A stretch of 64,000 nt of DNA. Origin: Lachnospiraceae bacterium (GTDB taxonomy: Bacteria > Bacillota > Clostridia > Lachnospirales > Lachnospiraceae). The stretch covers positions 1 through 64,000 of the forward strand of contig JALCRM010000008.1 of the NCBI GenBank assembly GCA_022652545.1. The letters are read 5' to 3'. The position numbers and the translations under genes are program-made. Each line of letters opens with the position of its first letter. Positions within the stretch are counted from its first letter, which is position 1. The notes under the pieces were generated by a model, which did not search any database, was not told where the DNA came from, and worked only from the letters and a program-made list of their open reading frames with translations. Positions 36,529-44,243 of this stretch are shown piece by piece.

Positions 36529-37488
36529 ATGAATATACTGGGAATTTCATTCGGAAAGAGGATGGGCAATACGGATATCCTGGTAAAACAGGCGCTGTAC
36601 GGAGCAAGGGAAGCGGCTCCGGACGCGGAGATCCGTTTTGTCAATACAGTCAACATGAACATCGGGAGATGCCGCGGGTGCGGCGCCTGCTCCAGGACAC
36701 TGGAAAAGGGCGGCGACAACGACTGCGTATTCAAGGATGATTTCCAGAAGCTCGAGGAAGAAGTGCGCTGGGCGGACTGCATCATTCTCGGGGCACCGGT
36801 CTACGTGCTGCAGCCCTGCGGACAGTTCAAGGATTTTGTGGACAGGTTCTCCTGCCGCCATGATTATTCCGCCATCACCTGGGTCCTCGACAAACGCAGA
36901 AGCGGTGAGATGCCCGGCGATCCGGACGCGTTCCCGATGGAGCGCTTGAAGAAGAGATATATCTCCTACATTTCCGTAGGCGGAGCAGTTACGAACAACT
37001 GGGTGTCCATGGGCAATGCGACCCTGCATCTGTTCGGCTTCCCTCCGATGATGAAGGTGATCGGCAATTACCGCGCCAACAAGATGGGCACGACGGCCAA
37101 CCCGATCCTGGACGCGGAACTCATGGCCAATATCAAAGAGATGGGCAGACAGACGGCCGAAGCCTACGGCAAAAAGGACGAGAACATCAAGTGGTTCGGC
37201 GAAGAGGGAGTGTGCCCTGTCTGCCACAACAATCTCCTGACAGTCAACGGCACGACGACCGTCGAATGCCCCGTCTGCGGGATCGAAGGGAAACTTTCCG
37301 TGGAAGGCGACAAAGTCCATGTGACATTTTCAAAGGAACAGCAGGAAAGGGCAAGGGGCACGTTCAAAGGGCTGCGCGAACACACGACCGAGATCCAGAG
37401 CTTCGGCGGGATCTGCATGCCCAAGATCATGGCCAACAAGGAATACCTGGACAGGGAAATGGATAAGTTCCGCAAGTTCGAGATCTGA
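36529..37488 (+). CDS. Flavodoxin-like NADPH:FMN reductase with C-terminal zinc ribbon (paralogue 1)
   Basis: A 319-residue protein. The N-terminal ~200 residues are an FMN-reductase flavodoxin fold (ILGISFGKRMGNTD phosphate loop, CRGCGACSR cysteines, ILGAPVYVLQPCGQFKDFVDR). The C-terminal part has a zinc-ribbon (CPVCHNNLL...ECPVCGIEGKL). The internal Cys motif is common in iron-sulfur flavoprotein-like members. It follows the Fe-S genes by 65 bases and could be the electron acceptor of that complex. A close paralogue is at 52408. Confidence 0.85.
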   Translation: MNILGISFGKRMGNTDILVKQALYGAREAAPDAEIRFVNTVNMNIGRCRGCGACSRTLEKGGDNDCVFKDDFQKLEEEVRWADCIILGAPVYVLQPCGQFKDFVDRFSCRHDYSAITWVLDKRRSGEMPGDPDAFPMERLKKRYISYISVGGAVTNNWVSMGNATLHLFGFPPMMKVIGNYRANKMGTTANPILDAELMANIKEMGRQTAEAYGKKDENIKWFGEEGVCPVCHNNLLTVNGTTTVECPVCGIEGKLSVEGDKVHVTFSKEQQERARGTFKGLREHTTEIQSFGGICMPKIMANKEYLDREMDKFRKFEI

Positions 37489-37527
37489 TCTTCCGGGACC
37501 GGGAGTTCTCCTTACGGAGGGCCGGGA

Positions 37528-39474
37528 ATGAAGCTGACGGATCTGCCGCTGCGCCAGCGGCGCCTCCTCGAGAGGCTGCAGAATCAGACAGGATATATGA
37601 CGGGCAGTGCGCTGGCGGACTATCTGAATGTGTCCGTGCGCACTGTGCGCAGCGACCTGACATTCATCAATGACAGGCTGCGCGAAGAAGGCGTGCAGGT
37701 GGAAGCACGTCCGAGATACGGCTACAGACTGGACGAGAAGTGCCGCAGTTTTCTGAACAGTCAGAGCAGGGGTGGAAATTCCTGGCTGACGAGGGAGGAG
37801 AGACTGCGGCATATTGTCGTGCTGCTCTGCATGCAGGATGAACCGCTCGATCTGTACGACCTAAGCGACAGCATGTACATCAGCCAGACAACGCTGGAAA
37901 ACGACCTTACGGCGCTGCGCAGAACGTATCTCGAAGAACCGGGAAGCCTTGCGCTGCTGCGCGTGCGGAACACCATCTGTTTTGCACAGGATGAACGCGG
38001 AAGGCGCGCGCTGCTCTGCCGGCTGTACAGCGGGAACTGGAACTACAACGGGCGGGGAAACAGATATTTTGACGACCGTTTTCTCAGGGACAGCGCGGTC
38101 GCCGCGATCCTGCCTGTCACGGGAGCCTGTCTGAACGAGGCGCACCTGCAGGTCGAAGACGTCAACATGGTCGTTCTGAACCTGATGATCGCGATCGCGG
38201 CGGAGCGCATCCGCGCGGGCCATGTGCTGCCTCCCGCGGAAGCACCGTGCCCGGATCCTGCGTCTGTACAGGCGGGAAATGCGATCCTGGACAGGCTGGA
38301 ACCGGTCCTCGGCTGCGCTTTTTCCGCCGCGGAGCGGGACGAGATCTGCCGGCATATCGCCTGCAGCCGCATGCTGGACAGCAACAGGCTGCACTTCGAT
38401 ACGCTGCCGGAGTTTTTCGACGCCGGCACGCTGCAGCTGGAGGAGGCCTATCTGCACAGGATCAGGGAAGTCTTCCGCATCGACCTTCTGCCCTACGAGG
38501 ATTTCCGGATCACCCTGCTGCAGTTCATCCGCAGCCTTTCGCTGCCGGAGAGCAATTTCAACAGGGTCGAGGTCTCGGACTCGCAGCTGCAGACACACCT
38601 GCGCATAGAACTGGAAATGGCGTTTATGTTCCAGGAGTTTGCGGTATCCGCGTTCGGAAGGTATCTGAAAGCAGAGGAACTGGTCTATCTGGCGTTCTGC
38701 CTGAGCGGTGCGATCCGCCTGTATTTCCGGGAGATGCCGCCCCTGCGCACGGTCATCCTGTGTCAGTACAACCTGACTGCGGCATGGTTTCTGAAGGAGC
38801 GCGTCCTGCACGATTACGGAGGACACATCCGGATGCTGGCGCTGCTGCCGATGTACCGCAAGGACAGCTATGATTTTTCGGATACGGACCTGATACTGAC
38901 GACGGCCAACAAGGCGATCGGCGGGGAGTACGGGAAAAAATCCCTGACGATCTCGCCGCTGTTCACGGAAGAAGACGGGGCCAGGATCGGAGAGTACATC
39001 ATGCAGTATCATCTGCAGACACTGCTGCCTGCGCCGGCGGGAGCGCTGCGGAGACTGTTCGGTGAAGCCACCTGGTATGAGCACGTGGAGTCGGAAAGCT
39101 ATGACGAGGTACTGGAAAAACTGATACAGGAGCAGATCCTGAACGGCAATGTGACCGCAGAGTACCGGCGGGAGGTGCGCAGCCGGGAAGCCCTGATGCC
39201 GTTCGCTTCCGGCGGCCCCATCGTACTCGTGCACGGTTTCAGCCCGGCCAGGCAGACACACCTTTCCGTGGCGATCATGGAGCATCGCCTGCGGAAAAAC
39301 GGATCCCGGATCCGCACGGTGCTGCTGCTGACTCTGCGGCCGCAGGACTGCGGCATTCTGTTCAGGCTGTTCCGCCTGCTCGGCGGGAGCCGGTTCTCAC
39401 CGGAGGATACCCGCCACATGAAGACCGGTCAGGAATTCACCGACAGCCTGCTGCCTTATTTTGACGGAGACTGA
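37528..39474 (+). CDS. PRD-containing transcriptional regulator (MtlR/BglG-activator type)
   Basis: A 648-residue multidomain regulator: N-terminal DeoR/HTH_11-type winged helix (TGSALADYLNVSVRTVRSDL), a second Mga-like HTH (MYISQTTLENDLTALR), two PTS-regulation domains (about 180-400), an EIIB-like domain (TVILCQYNLTAAWFLKERV) and an EIIA-like domain (PIVLVHGFSPARQTHLS). Such proteins are controlled by phosphorylation from the PTS and normally activate sugar catabolic genes. GGAGGG lies eight bases before the ATG. It converges with the kinase gene, the two 3' ends overlapping by 19 bases. Confidence 0.85.
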   Translation: MKLTDLPLRQRRLLERLQNQTGYMTGSALADYLNVSVRTVRSDLTFINDRLREEGVQVEARPRYGYRLDEKCRSFLNSQSRGGNSWLTREERLRHIVVLLCMQDEPLDLYDLSDSMYISQTTLENDLTALRRTYLEEPGSLALLRVRNTICFAQDERGRRALLCRLYSGNWNYNGRGNRYFDDRFLRDSAVAAILPVTGACLNEAHLQVEDVNMVVLNLMIAIAAERIRAGHVLPPAEAPCPDPASVQAGNAILDRLEPVLGCAFSAAERDEICRHIACSRMLDSNRLHFDTLPEFFDAGTLQLEEAYLHRIREVFRIDLLPYEDFRITLLQFIRSLSLPESNFNRVEVSDSQLQTHLRIELEMAFMFQEFAVSAFGRYLKAEELVYLAFCLSGAIRLYFREMPPLRTVILCQYNLTAAWFLKERVLHDYGGHIRMLALLPMYRKDSYDFSDTDLILTTANKAIGGEYGKKSLTISPLFTEEDGARIGEYIMQYHLQTLLPAPAGALRRLFGEATWYEHVESESYDEVLEKLIQEQILNGNVTAEYRREVRSREALMPFASGGPIVLVHGFSPARQTHLSVAIMEHRLRKNGSRIRTVLLLTLRPQDCGILFRLFRLLGGSRFSPEDTRHMKTGQEFTDSLLPYFDGD

Positions 39475-41027
39475 AGGCCGGCCAGCGTTCCGTGCAGCTG
39501 CAGCAGGTCTGCGTCCAGGTCGCGGTACATCCGCACATAATACGGATACAGCTCGTCGTATGCCCGCTCCCATGAAGGATCGGGCTCTATGATCTCCCTT
39601 ACTTTGATCACTTCGCGCACCGCTTCGGTGAGACTTTGGAAAACACCGACGGCATCGCCGGCGATGAGGGCGTCCCCGACCGGCACATCGCCGGAATTTC
39701 CGTCCAGCAGATAGACGGGCATGTGCAGCATGGATGCCTTGATCCTGCACCAGGTGCGGCTTTTCGCGCCGCCTCCGCAGATGCGCAGGAGATCGGCCTG
39801 CGCGCCTGCTTCCCTTACCGTCTCCATGACATGGCGCAGGGCATAGGCCGTGCCTTCGAAAACGGAACGTGTCAGTTCCGCCCGCGTGCTTTCCATACGC
39901 AGGCCGATCAGCATGCCGCGCGCATAGTCGTTCCAGATCGGCGCGCGCTCGCCCAGCAGATAGGGGAAGAAAAACAGGCCTCCGGAGCCGGGGGCTGCCT
40001 GCAGCGCCTGCCCGTTCAGATAGTCGTAGATATTGACACCGCGGGCGGCGGCTTCCTCCTGTTCCCTTAGGGCCAGTTTGCTGATGTACCAGGAAAGAGA
40101 GGCGCCGCTGGCCTGGATCGGCGCATCGAAGATCCACGGCATGCCCTCGATCGCGCAGGGCCTCGTGACGACGGGCAGGTCCGGTGCACTTTTCACGCGG
40201 CTGCCTACGAAAACGAGAGAGGTGGTCCCGGAGGATTCTCCGGCTTCGCCGATGCGGCTCATGCCGGTCGCATACATGGACGCCATGGCGTCGCTGCAGC
40301 CGGCCAGCACCGGTATCCCGGCGGGGAGGCCGGTCTCTTCGGAGGCGGCCGGGGTCACGCTGCCGACGATCTCGTTGATGAGGCGCGGCGCGGGCAGGAC
40401 GCGGTCGAGGTCCGTGCCGATGGCCTTCCCGATCTCCGCAGACCATTCGAGCGTCCCGGAGTCCATGCACTGTGTGCGCAGCGCCTGGTCGATGTCGGAG
40501 ACGGCCTCGCCGGTCAGCCTGTAAACAATAAAGGAACTGGCCTGCAGGAAGCAGGCTGTTTTGTCAAACAGCTCCGGTTCGTGTGTTTTGTACCAGAGGA
40601 GCTTTCCCGGGAGAAAGGCGACCGAAGGCTGCCCTGCCGCGATGGAGATATAGCGTTCGCGGCCGATGCTTTCGACAATGGAACGGAGCTCGGCGCCGGA
40701 GCGGCTGTCCTGATAGGTGATGGCTCTGCGCAGGGGCCGGCCTTCCCGGTCCAGCGGCAGCAGGGATACGGTATGCGAACTGATGCATATTCCCCTGATG
40801 CGCGCCGTGGCCCGGCTTCCGGCGGCGGCCGTGAGCGAGCGGAATATTTCCTTTGCGCTCTGCCACCATTCTTCCGCGTCCTGCTCCTGCATGCCGGGGC
40901 CCGGGGAATAGAAACGGTTCGGGCGCGCAGCCTCCGCGGCAACGCTTCCGTCGCTGCCGAGGATCACTGCCTTGATATTTGTCGTCCCGCAGTCCATGCC
41001 GAGAACGTAGCTTTCTGCAAGTGCCAT
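39456..41027 (-). CDS. FGGY-family carbohydrate kinase (xylulokinase-like)
   Basis: A 523-residue FGGY sugar kinase. The ATP-binding GMDCGTTNIKAVI motif is at the N-terminus. The second domain has IPVLAGCSDAMASMYATG, a substrate/phosphate region GESSGTTSLVF, and the late signature FEGTAYALRHVMETVR with ICGGGAKSRTWCRIKASM. It phosphorylates a ketose or polyol; xylulose-type sugars are the most common substrates of this sequence type, but specificity cannot be read. GGAGGT precedes ATG 41027. It is co-directional with and 26 bases after the alcohol dehydrogenase gene. Confidence 0.88.
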   Translation of the reverse strand: MALAESYVLGMDCGTTNIKAVILGSDGSVAAEAARPNRFYSPGPGMQEQDAEEWWQSAKEIFRSLTAAAGSRATARIRGICISSHTVSLLPLDREGRPLRRAITYQDSRSGAELRSIVESIGRERYISIAAGQPSVAFLPGKLLWYKTHEPELFDKTACFLQASSFIVYRLTGEAVSDIDQALRTQCMDSGTLEWSAEIGKAIGTDLDRVLPAPRLINEIVGSVTPAASEETGLPAGIPVLAGCSDAMASMYATGMSRIGEAGESSGTTSLVFVGSRVKSAPDLPVVTRPCAIEGMPWIFDAPIQASGASLSWYISKLALREQEEAAARGVNIYDYLNGQALQAAPGSGGLFFFPYLLGERAPIWNDYARGMLIGLRMESTRAELTRSVFEGTAYALRHVMETVREAGAQADLLRICGGGAKSRTWCRIKASMLHMPVYLLDGNSGDVPVGDALIAGDAVGVFQSLTEAVREVIKVREIIEPDPSWERAYDELYPYYVRMYRDLDADLLQLHGTLAGLQSPSK

Positions 41028-41053
41028 GTCAAAACCTCCGGTAATGCCGTCTG

Positions 41054-42106
41054 TCAGTCCCAGGGATGCAGTACGACTTTGATGGCTTCCCCGCTTCTGG
41101 TCAGCTGTATGCCCTTGTTGATCTCATCGAGCGGGAGTACGTGCGTGATGAATTTGCCGGAAGGGAATTCCGGTGAGACGGCCAGTCTGAAAGCGCGCAT
41201 GGACTGGTCGTAGGAAGCGCCGAAGTGGCCTTTGATCCAGATGTTGTTGTAATGGATGAGATTGCAGTCGAGCTCCGTCATGGATCCCTTCGGAACGCCG
41301 CCGAAGAAAACGACCAGGCCGCCCTTGCGCACCATATGGATGCTCTGCGTCTGCGTGGCATTTACGGGCGTTGCGGAGATGACCTTGTCCGCGCCTTTCC
41401 GGCCGGTGAGCTGCAGCACGGCCTCGATGGGATCTGTTTCGGAACTGTCGATGATCTCGTCGACTCCGAACTGACGCGCCATTTCGAGGCGTCGGCGGTT
41501 GATGTCGATCATGATGACGCGGTGCGCGCCGCGGATCTTCGAGAGCTGTGCCATGAAATCGCCGATCGGGCCCGCACCGATGATCACGACGGTATCCGGG
41601 TACCCCACCCGGATGTTTTCCAGGCAGGCGTAGACAGAAGTCAGAGGCTCCGCGAGGCTGGCCGCTTCAAAGGAAACATTTTCCGGGATGCGGTAGATCC
41701 CTCCGCGGCGGATCTTTTCTCCCTTTACGGCGATGTACTGGGCAAAACCGCCTGTGCCGGCAAGTTTTGTCACTTCCGTATTGGAGCAGTTTTCGGAATG
41801 CCCGCTGATGCACTCCTCGCACTCCATGCAGTAGGTGCCGGGAAAGAGGAAAAGCCGGTCACCGACCTTATAGCGGGTCTCTTCGCTGCCGGTCTCGTCG
41901 ACGATGCCCGTGATCTCGTGCCCGTAAATAAAAGGATAGGCGCCTTTCCTGGAGTCTGTGGTCAGGTTCCGTATGTCGGACCCGCACAGGCCTACCGCCA
42001 TGATTTTCAGGATAAGGCCGTCCGGTTCACAGACGGGTCTGTCGACGGTCTCCACGCGGACGTCGCCGGGTCCGTACATCAATGCCGCTTTCATCTTTGT
42101 GCTCAT
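41054..42106 (-). CDS. Zinc-dependent alcohol/polyol dehydrogenase (MDR family)
   Basis: A 350-residue medium-chain dehydrogenase. Catalytic-zinc region GLCGSDI and GHEITG, structural-zinc cysteines CMECEECISGHSENC, and NAD loop VVIIGAGPIGDFMAQLS. It resembles sorbitol/threonine dehydrogenases, oxidising a polyol or hydroxyl sugar to the ketone. That would give a ketose for the kinase encoded next, a sensible two-step route. The start codon follows an AGGAGGT-like site. Confidence 0.9.
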   Translation of the reverse strand: MSTKMKAALMYGPGDVRVETVDRPVCEPDGLILKIMAVGLCGSDIRNLTTDSRKGAYPFIYGHEITGIVDETGSEETRYKVGDRLFLFPGTYCMECEECISGHSENCSNTEVTKLAGTGGFAQYIAVKGEKIRRGGIYRIPENVSFEAASLAEPLTSVYACLENIRVGYPDTVVIIGAGPIGDFMAQLSKIRGAHRVIMIDINRRRLEMARQFGVDEIIDSSETDPIEAVLQLTGRKGADKVISATPVNATQTQSIHMVRKGGLVVFFGGVPKGSMTELDCNLIHYNNIWIKGHFGASYDQSMRAFRLAVSPEFPSGKFITHVLPLDEINKGIQLTRSGEAIKVVLHPWD

Positions 42107-42477
42107 ACAGGTACCTCCTAAAGTCCATAAAGGGAAATGTTTCGGGGAATGTTCCGTTGCATTTACTGCCTACTTGCCTGCCTGCTTACTGCCTGCTTGC
42201 CTGCTGCCGCCGCGCCCCGGCTCCGCATGGGCCGGCCGCCGCTGACAGTCTCAGTATAGGGAAGGCTCTTCACCTGTTTCAAATCCATAATTGCCGCATA
42301 TATGGTGCAAAACATGGTTTGAGGCCGGACGTTCCGTCTCATAGAATGGGAACAGCGGCCGGGATCCTGACAGGCAGAGGGAAAACGGCAGCGGACCGGG
42401 ATCACGGTCATTGAGCACAGTCATTGTCAGGCAGTATTGACAGACATTGAGCACACCACACAGGCAGGAGGACACTT
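42107..42477. promoter_or_regulatory. Divergent intergenic region with CATTGAGCACA repeats
   Basis: The 371-base gap between the divergent alcohol dehydrogenase and aldolase genes must hold both promoters. It contains a low-complexity stretch of repeated CTGCC/CTTGC motifs (about 42160-42215). Close to the aldolase gene are two direct copies of CATTGAGCACA (42409-42419 and 42445-42455, 36 bases apart) with TTGTCA/TTGACA motifs between, a plausible activator-site pair. I see no coding frame. Confidence 0.4.
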
Positions 42478-43125
42478 ATGAAATACGAAGAGATCAGACA
42501 GCAGGTACTGGACGCGATTCTGGAGGCTTCCGAAAAGGGCCTGATCAAGGGCACTTCCGGAAATATCGCAATGCGGGATCCCAAAGATCCGATCATTGCC
42601 ATCACACCGAGCGGGATTCCTTATAAGGGCATGACAGCCGAAGACATCGCCGTCGTGGAGCTTGAGACAGGAAAATGGATCGACGGGCGGTTCAAACCCT
42701 CTTCGGAACTGCCGATGCACAGGGCAGTTATGCTGGCGAGAAGCGATGTAAATGCTACGGTGCACACGCACGCCATGTTCGCGACGATCATGGCCATGGG
42801 CGGAGAAAATGAACTGCAGCCGATCACACCTCCGCAGTGTGAATTCACACCGGTAGGCATCGTACCTTTCACCATGCCGGGCAGCGACGAAGTCGCTGAG
42901 CGCGTTGTGGAGAAGCTGGGCGCAGCAGGCAGGGCGGTGCTCATCAAGAACCACGGGATGTTCTGCTGCGGCCGGAGTATGAAGGCGGCCATGGCAGCAA
43001 CGGAGTATGTGGAAGAAATGGCGGTCACGACCTTCTATGCAAAACTGCTCGGCGTGTATGAGCCGATGCCGGAAGAGGGCGTGAAGAAGATGAAAGCACT
43101 CATCGCGAAGGACCAGGCGGTCTGA
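42478..43125 (+). CDS. Class II aldolase/adducin-family protein (L-fuculose-phosphate aldolase-like)
   Basis: A 215-residue zinc aldolase of the FucA/AraD family. GTSGNIAMRD forms the phosphate site, the acid/base Glu is in SSELPMH, and zinc histidines are in HTHAMFAT and NHGMFC. It splits a phosphorylated ketose to dihydroxyacetone phosphate plus an aldehyde, or epimerises a pentulose phosphate. It could act after the FGGY kinase encoded divergently. AGGAGG precedes the ATG. Confidence 0.88.
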   Translation: MKYEEIRQQVLDAILEASEKGLIKGTSGNIAMRDPKDPIIAITPSGIPYKGMTAEDIAVVELETGKWIDGRFKPSSELPMHRAVMLARSDVNATVHTHAMFATIMAMGGENELQPITPPQCEFTPVGIVPFTMPGSDEVAERVVEKLGAAGRAVLIKNHGMFCCGRSMKAAMAATEYVEEMAVTTFYAKLLGVYEPMPEEGVKKMKALIAKDQAV

Positions 43126-43152
43126 CGAATACAGGCAAAACAGGAGGAAGGA

Positions 43153-43169
43153 GCCGGCGCAACGCCGGC
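43153..43169 (+). promoter_or_regulatory. Hairpin before the hydroxyacid dehydrogenase ribosome site
   Basis: GCCGGCG-CAA-CGCCGGC is a perfect 7-bp hairpin, followed after CTGCCGA by AAGGAGG and the next start codon. The layout (GC hairpin, then CTGCC, then SD) resembles a shortened form of the leader elements at 49969-59433. Confidence 0.45.
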
Positions 43170-43188
43170 CTGCCGAAGGAGGCACAGG

Positions 43189-44241
43189 ATGAAAAAAATG
43201 GCTTTATGCACACCGCTGTCCGAGGAGGCGCTGTCCGAATTCAGGAAGAGCTGCGATATCACGGTCTGCGGGGAACTGAAACACGGCAGAGGCAATGTGA
43301 CGGAGGAAATGACGAAGGAAGAATGTGCCGGGAATGAGCTGATCGTGCTCGGCGATGAATATGCAGGCGCGGAGACAATACGGTTCTGGGCAGAAAAGGG
43401 CATGAAATTCATCGGCGTCGCCAAAGGCACTCCGGCCACGGTGGATTACGATGCCATCCGTGAAGCAGGCCTCACGCTCTCCTACACGCCGGGACGCAAC
43501 CGCGTGGCCGTCGCCGAATACGCGATGGGCCTTATGATCGCGCTGGCGCGGAAGATCACGATCTCCGCGGCCGGTCTGAAGAACGGGGAACATACGGGAC
43601 CTGCTAAGGAGAACATCTACGATGTGCCGGATGTGAAGAACGTCACGTTCGGATCGCTGGATGAACATCATCCCTTTACCGACTACGGCATCGGTTTTGA
43701 ACTGTACGGCAAGAAACTGGGCATCGCCGGATACGGTGCGATCGGCAGGGAAGTCGCAGTGCGTGCCAAAGCCTTCGGGATGGAAATCCTGGCCTACGAT
43801 CCCTACCTCGATCCTGCGAAAGTCGAAGCGGACGGCTGCCGACCGGTGGATCTCGATACCATGCTCGCGGAAGCGGACATAGTCAGTATCCATCTGCCTG
43901 TTTTGCCTTCCACAAAGAATTCCGTGAACAGAGACTGGTTCTCAAAGATGAAGAAGACGGCTTTCATTGTAAATACGGCGCGCGCGGCCGTGATCGACCA
44001 GAAGGATTTCGTGGAGGCGCTGGAAAACGGAGACATCGCGGGAGCTGCCGTCGATGTGTACTGGGAAGAGCCGGTCCCGGCCAATCACCCTCTTCTGAAG
44101 ATGCGGAACGTGGTCTGCACGCCGCATATGGCCGGTCTCACGACGGATGTCGACGGCTGGTCCGGCAGGATGATGGCGGAGGAGATCCGCAGCTACCTGA
44201 ACGGACAGCCGTGCAAGTATCTCTGGAAAGGTGGAAAGTGA
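43189..44241 (+). CDS. D-isomer-specific 2-hydroxyacid dehydrogenase
   Basis: A 350-residue NAD-dependent dehydrogenase of the D-2-hydroxyacid/phosphoglycerate dehydrogenase family. It has the NAD loop GIAGYGAIGREVA, the catalytic Arg in NTARAAVID, Glu in YWEEPVPANHPL and His in CTPHMAGLT. It would interconvert a 2-keto acid and a D-2-hydroxy acid. AAGGAGG precedes ATG 43189. It lies between the aldolase and the ene-reductase genes in an apparent operon (gaps of 63 and 2 bases). Confidence 0.92.
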   Translation: MKKMALCTPLSEEALSEFRKSCDITVCGELKHGRGNVTEEMTKEECAGNELIVLGDEYAGAETIRFWAEKGMKFIGVAKGTPATVDYDAIREAGLTLSYTPGRNRVAVAEYAMGLMIALARKITISAAGLKNGEHTGPAKENIYDVPDVKNVTFGSLDEHHPFTDYGIGFELYGKKLGIAGYGAIGREVAVRAKAFGMEILAYDPYLDPAKVEADGCRPVDLDTMLAEADIVSIHLPVLPSTKNSVNRDWFSKMKKTAFIVNTARAAVIDQKDFVEALENGDIAGAAVDVYWEEPVPANHPLLKMRNVVCTPHMAGLTTDVDGWSGRMMAEEIRSYLNGQPCKYLWKGGK

Positions 44242-44243
44242 TC

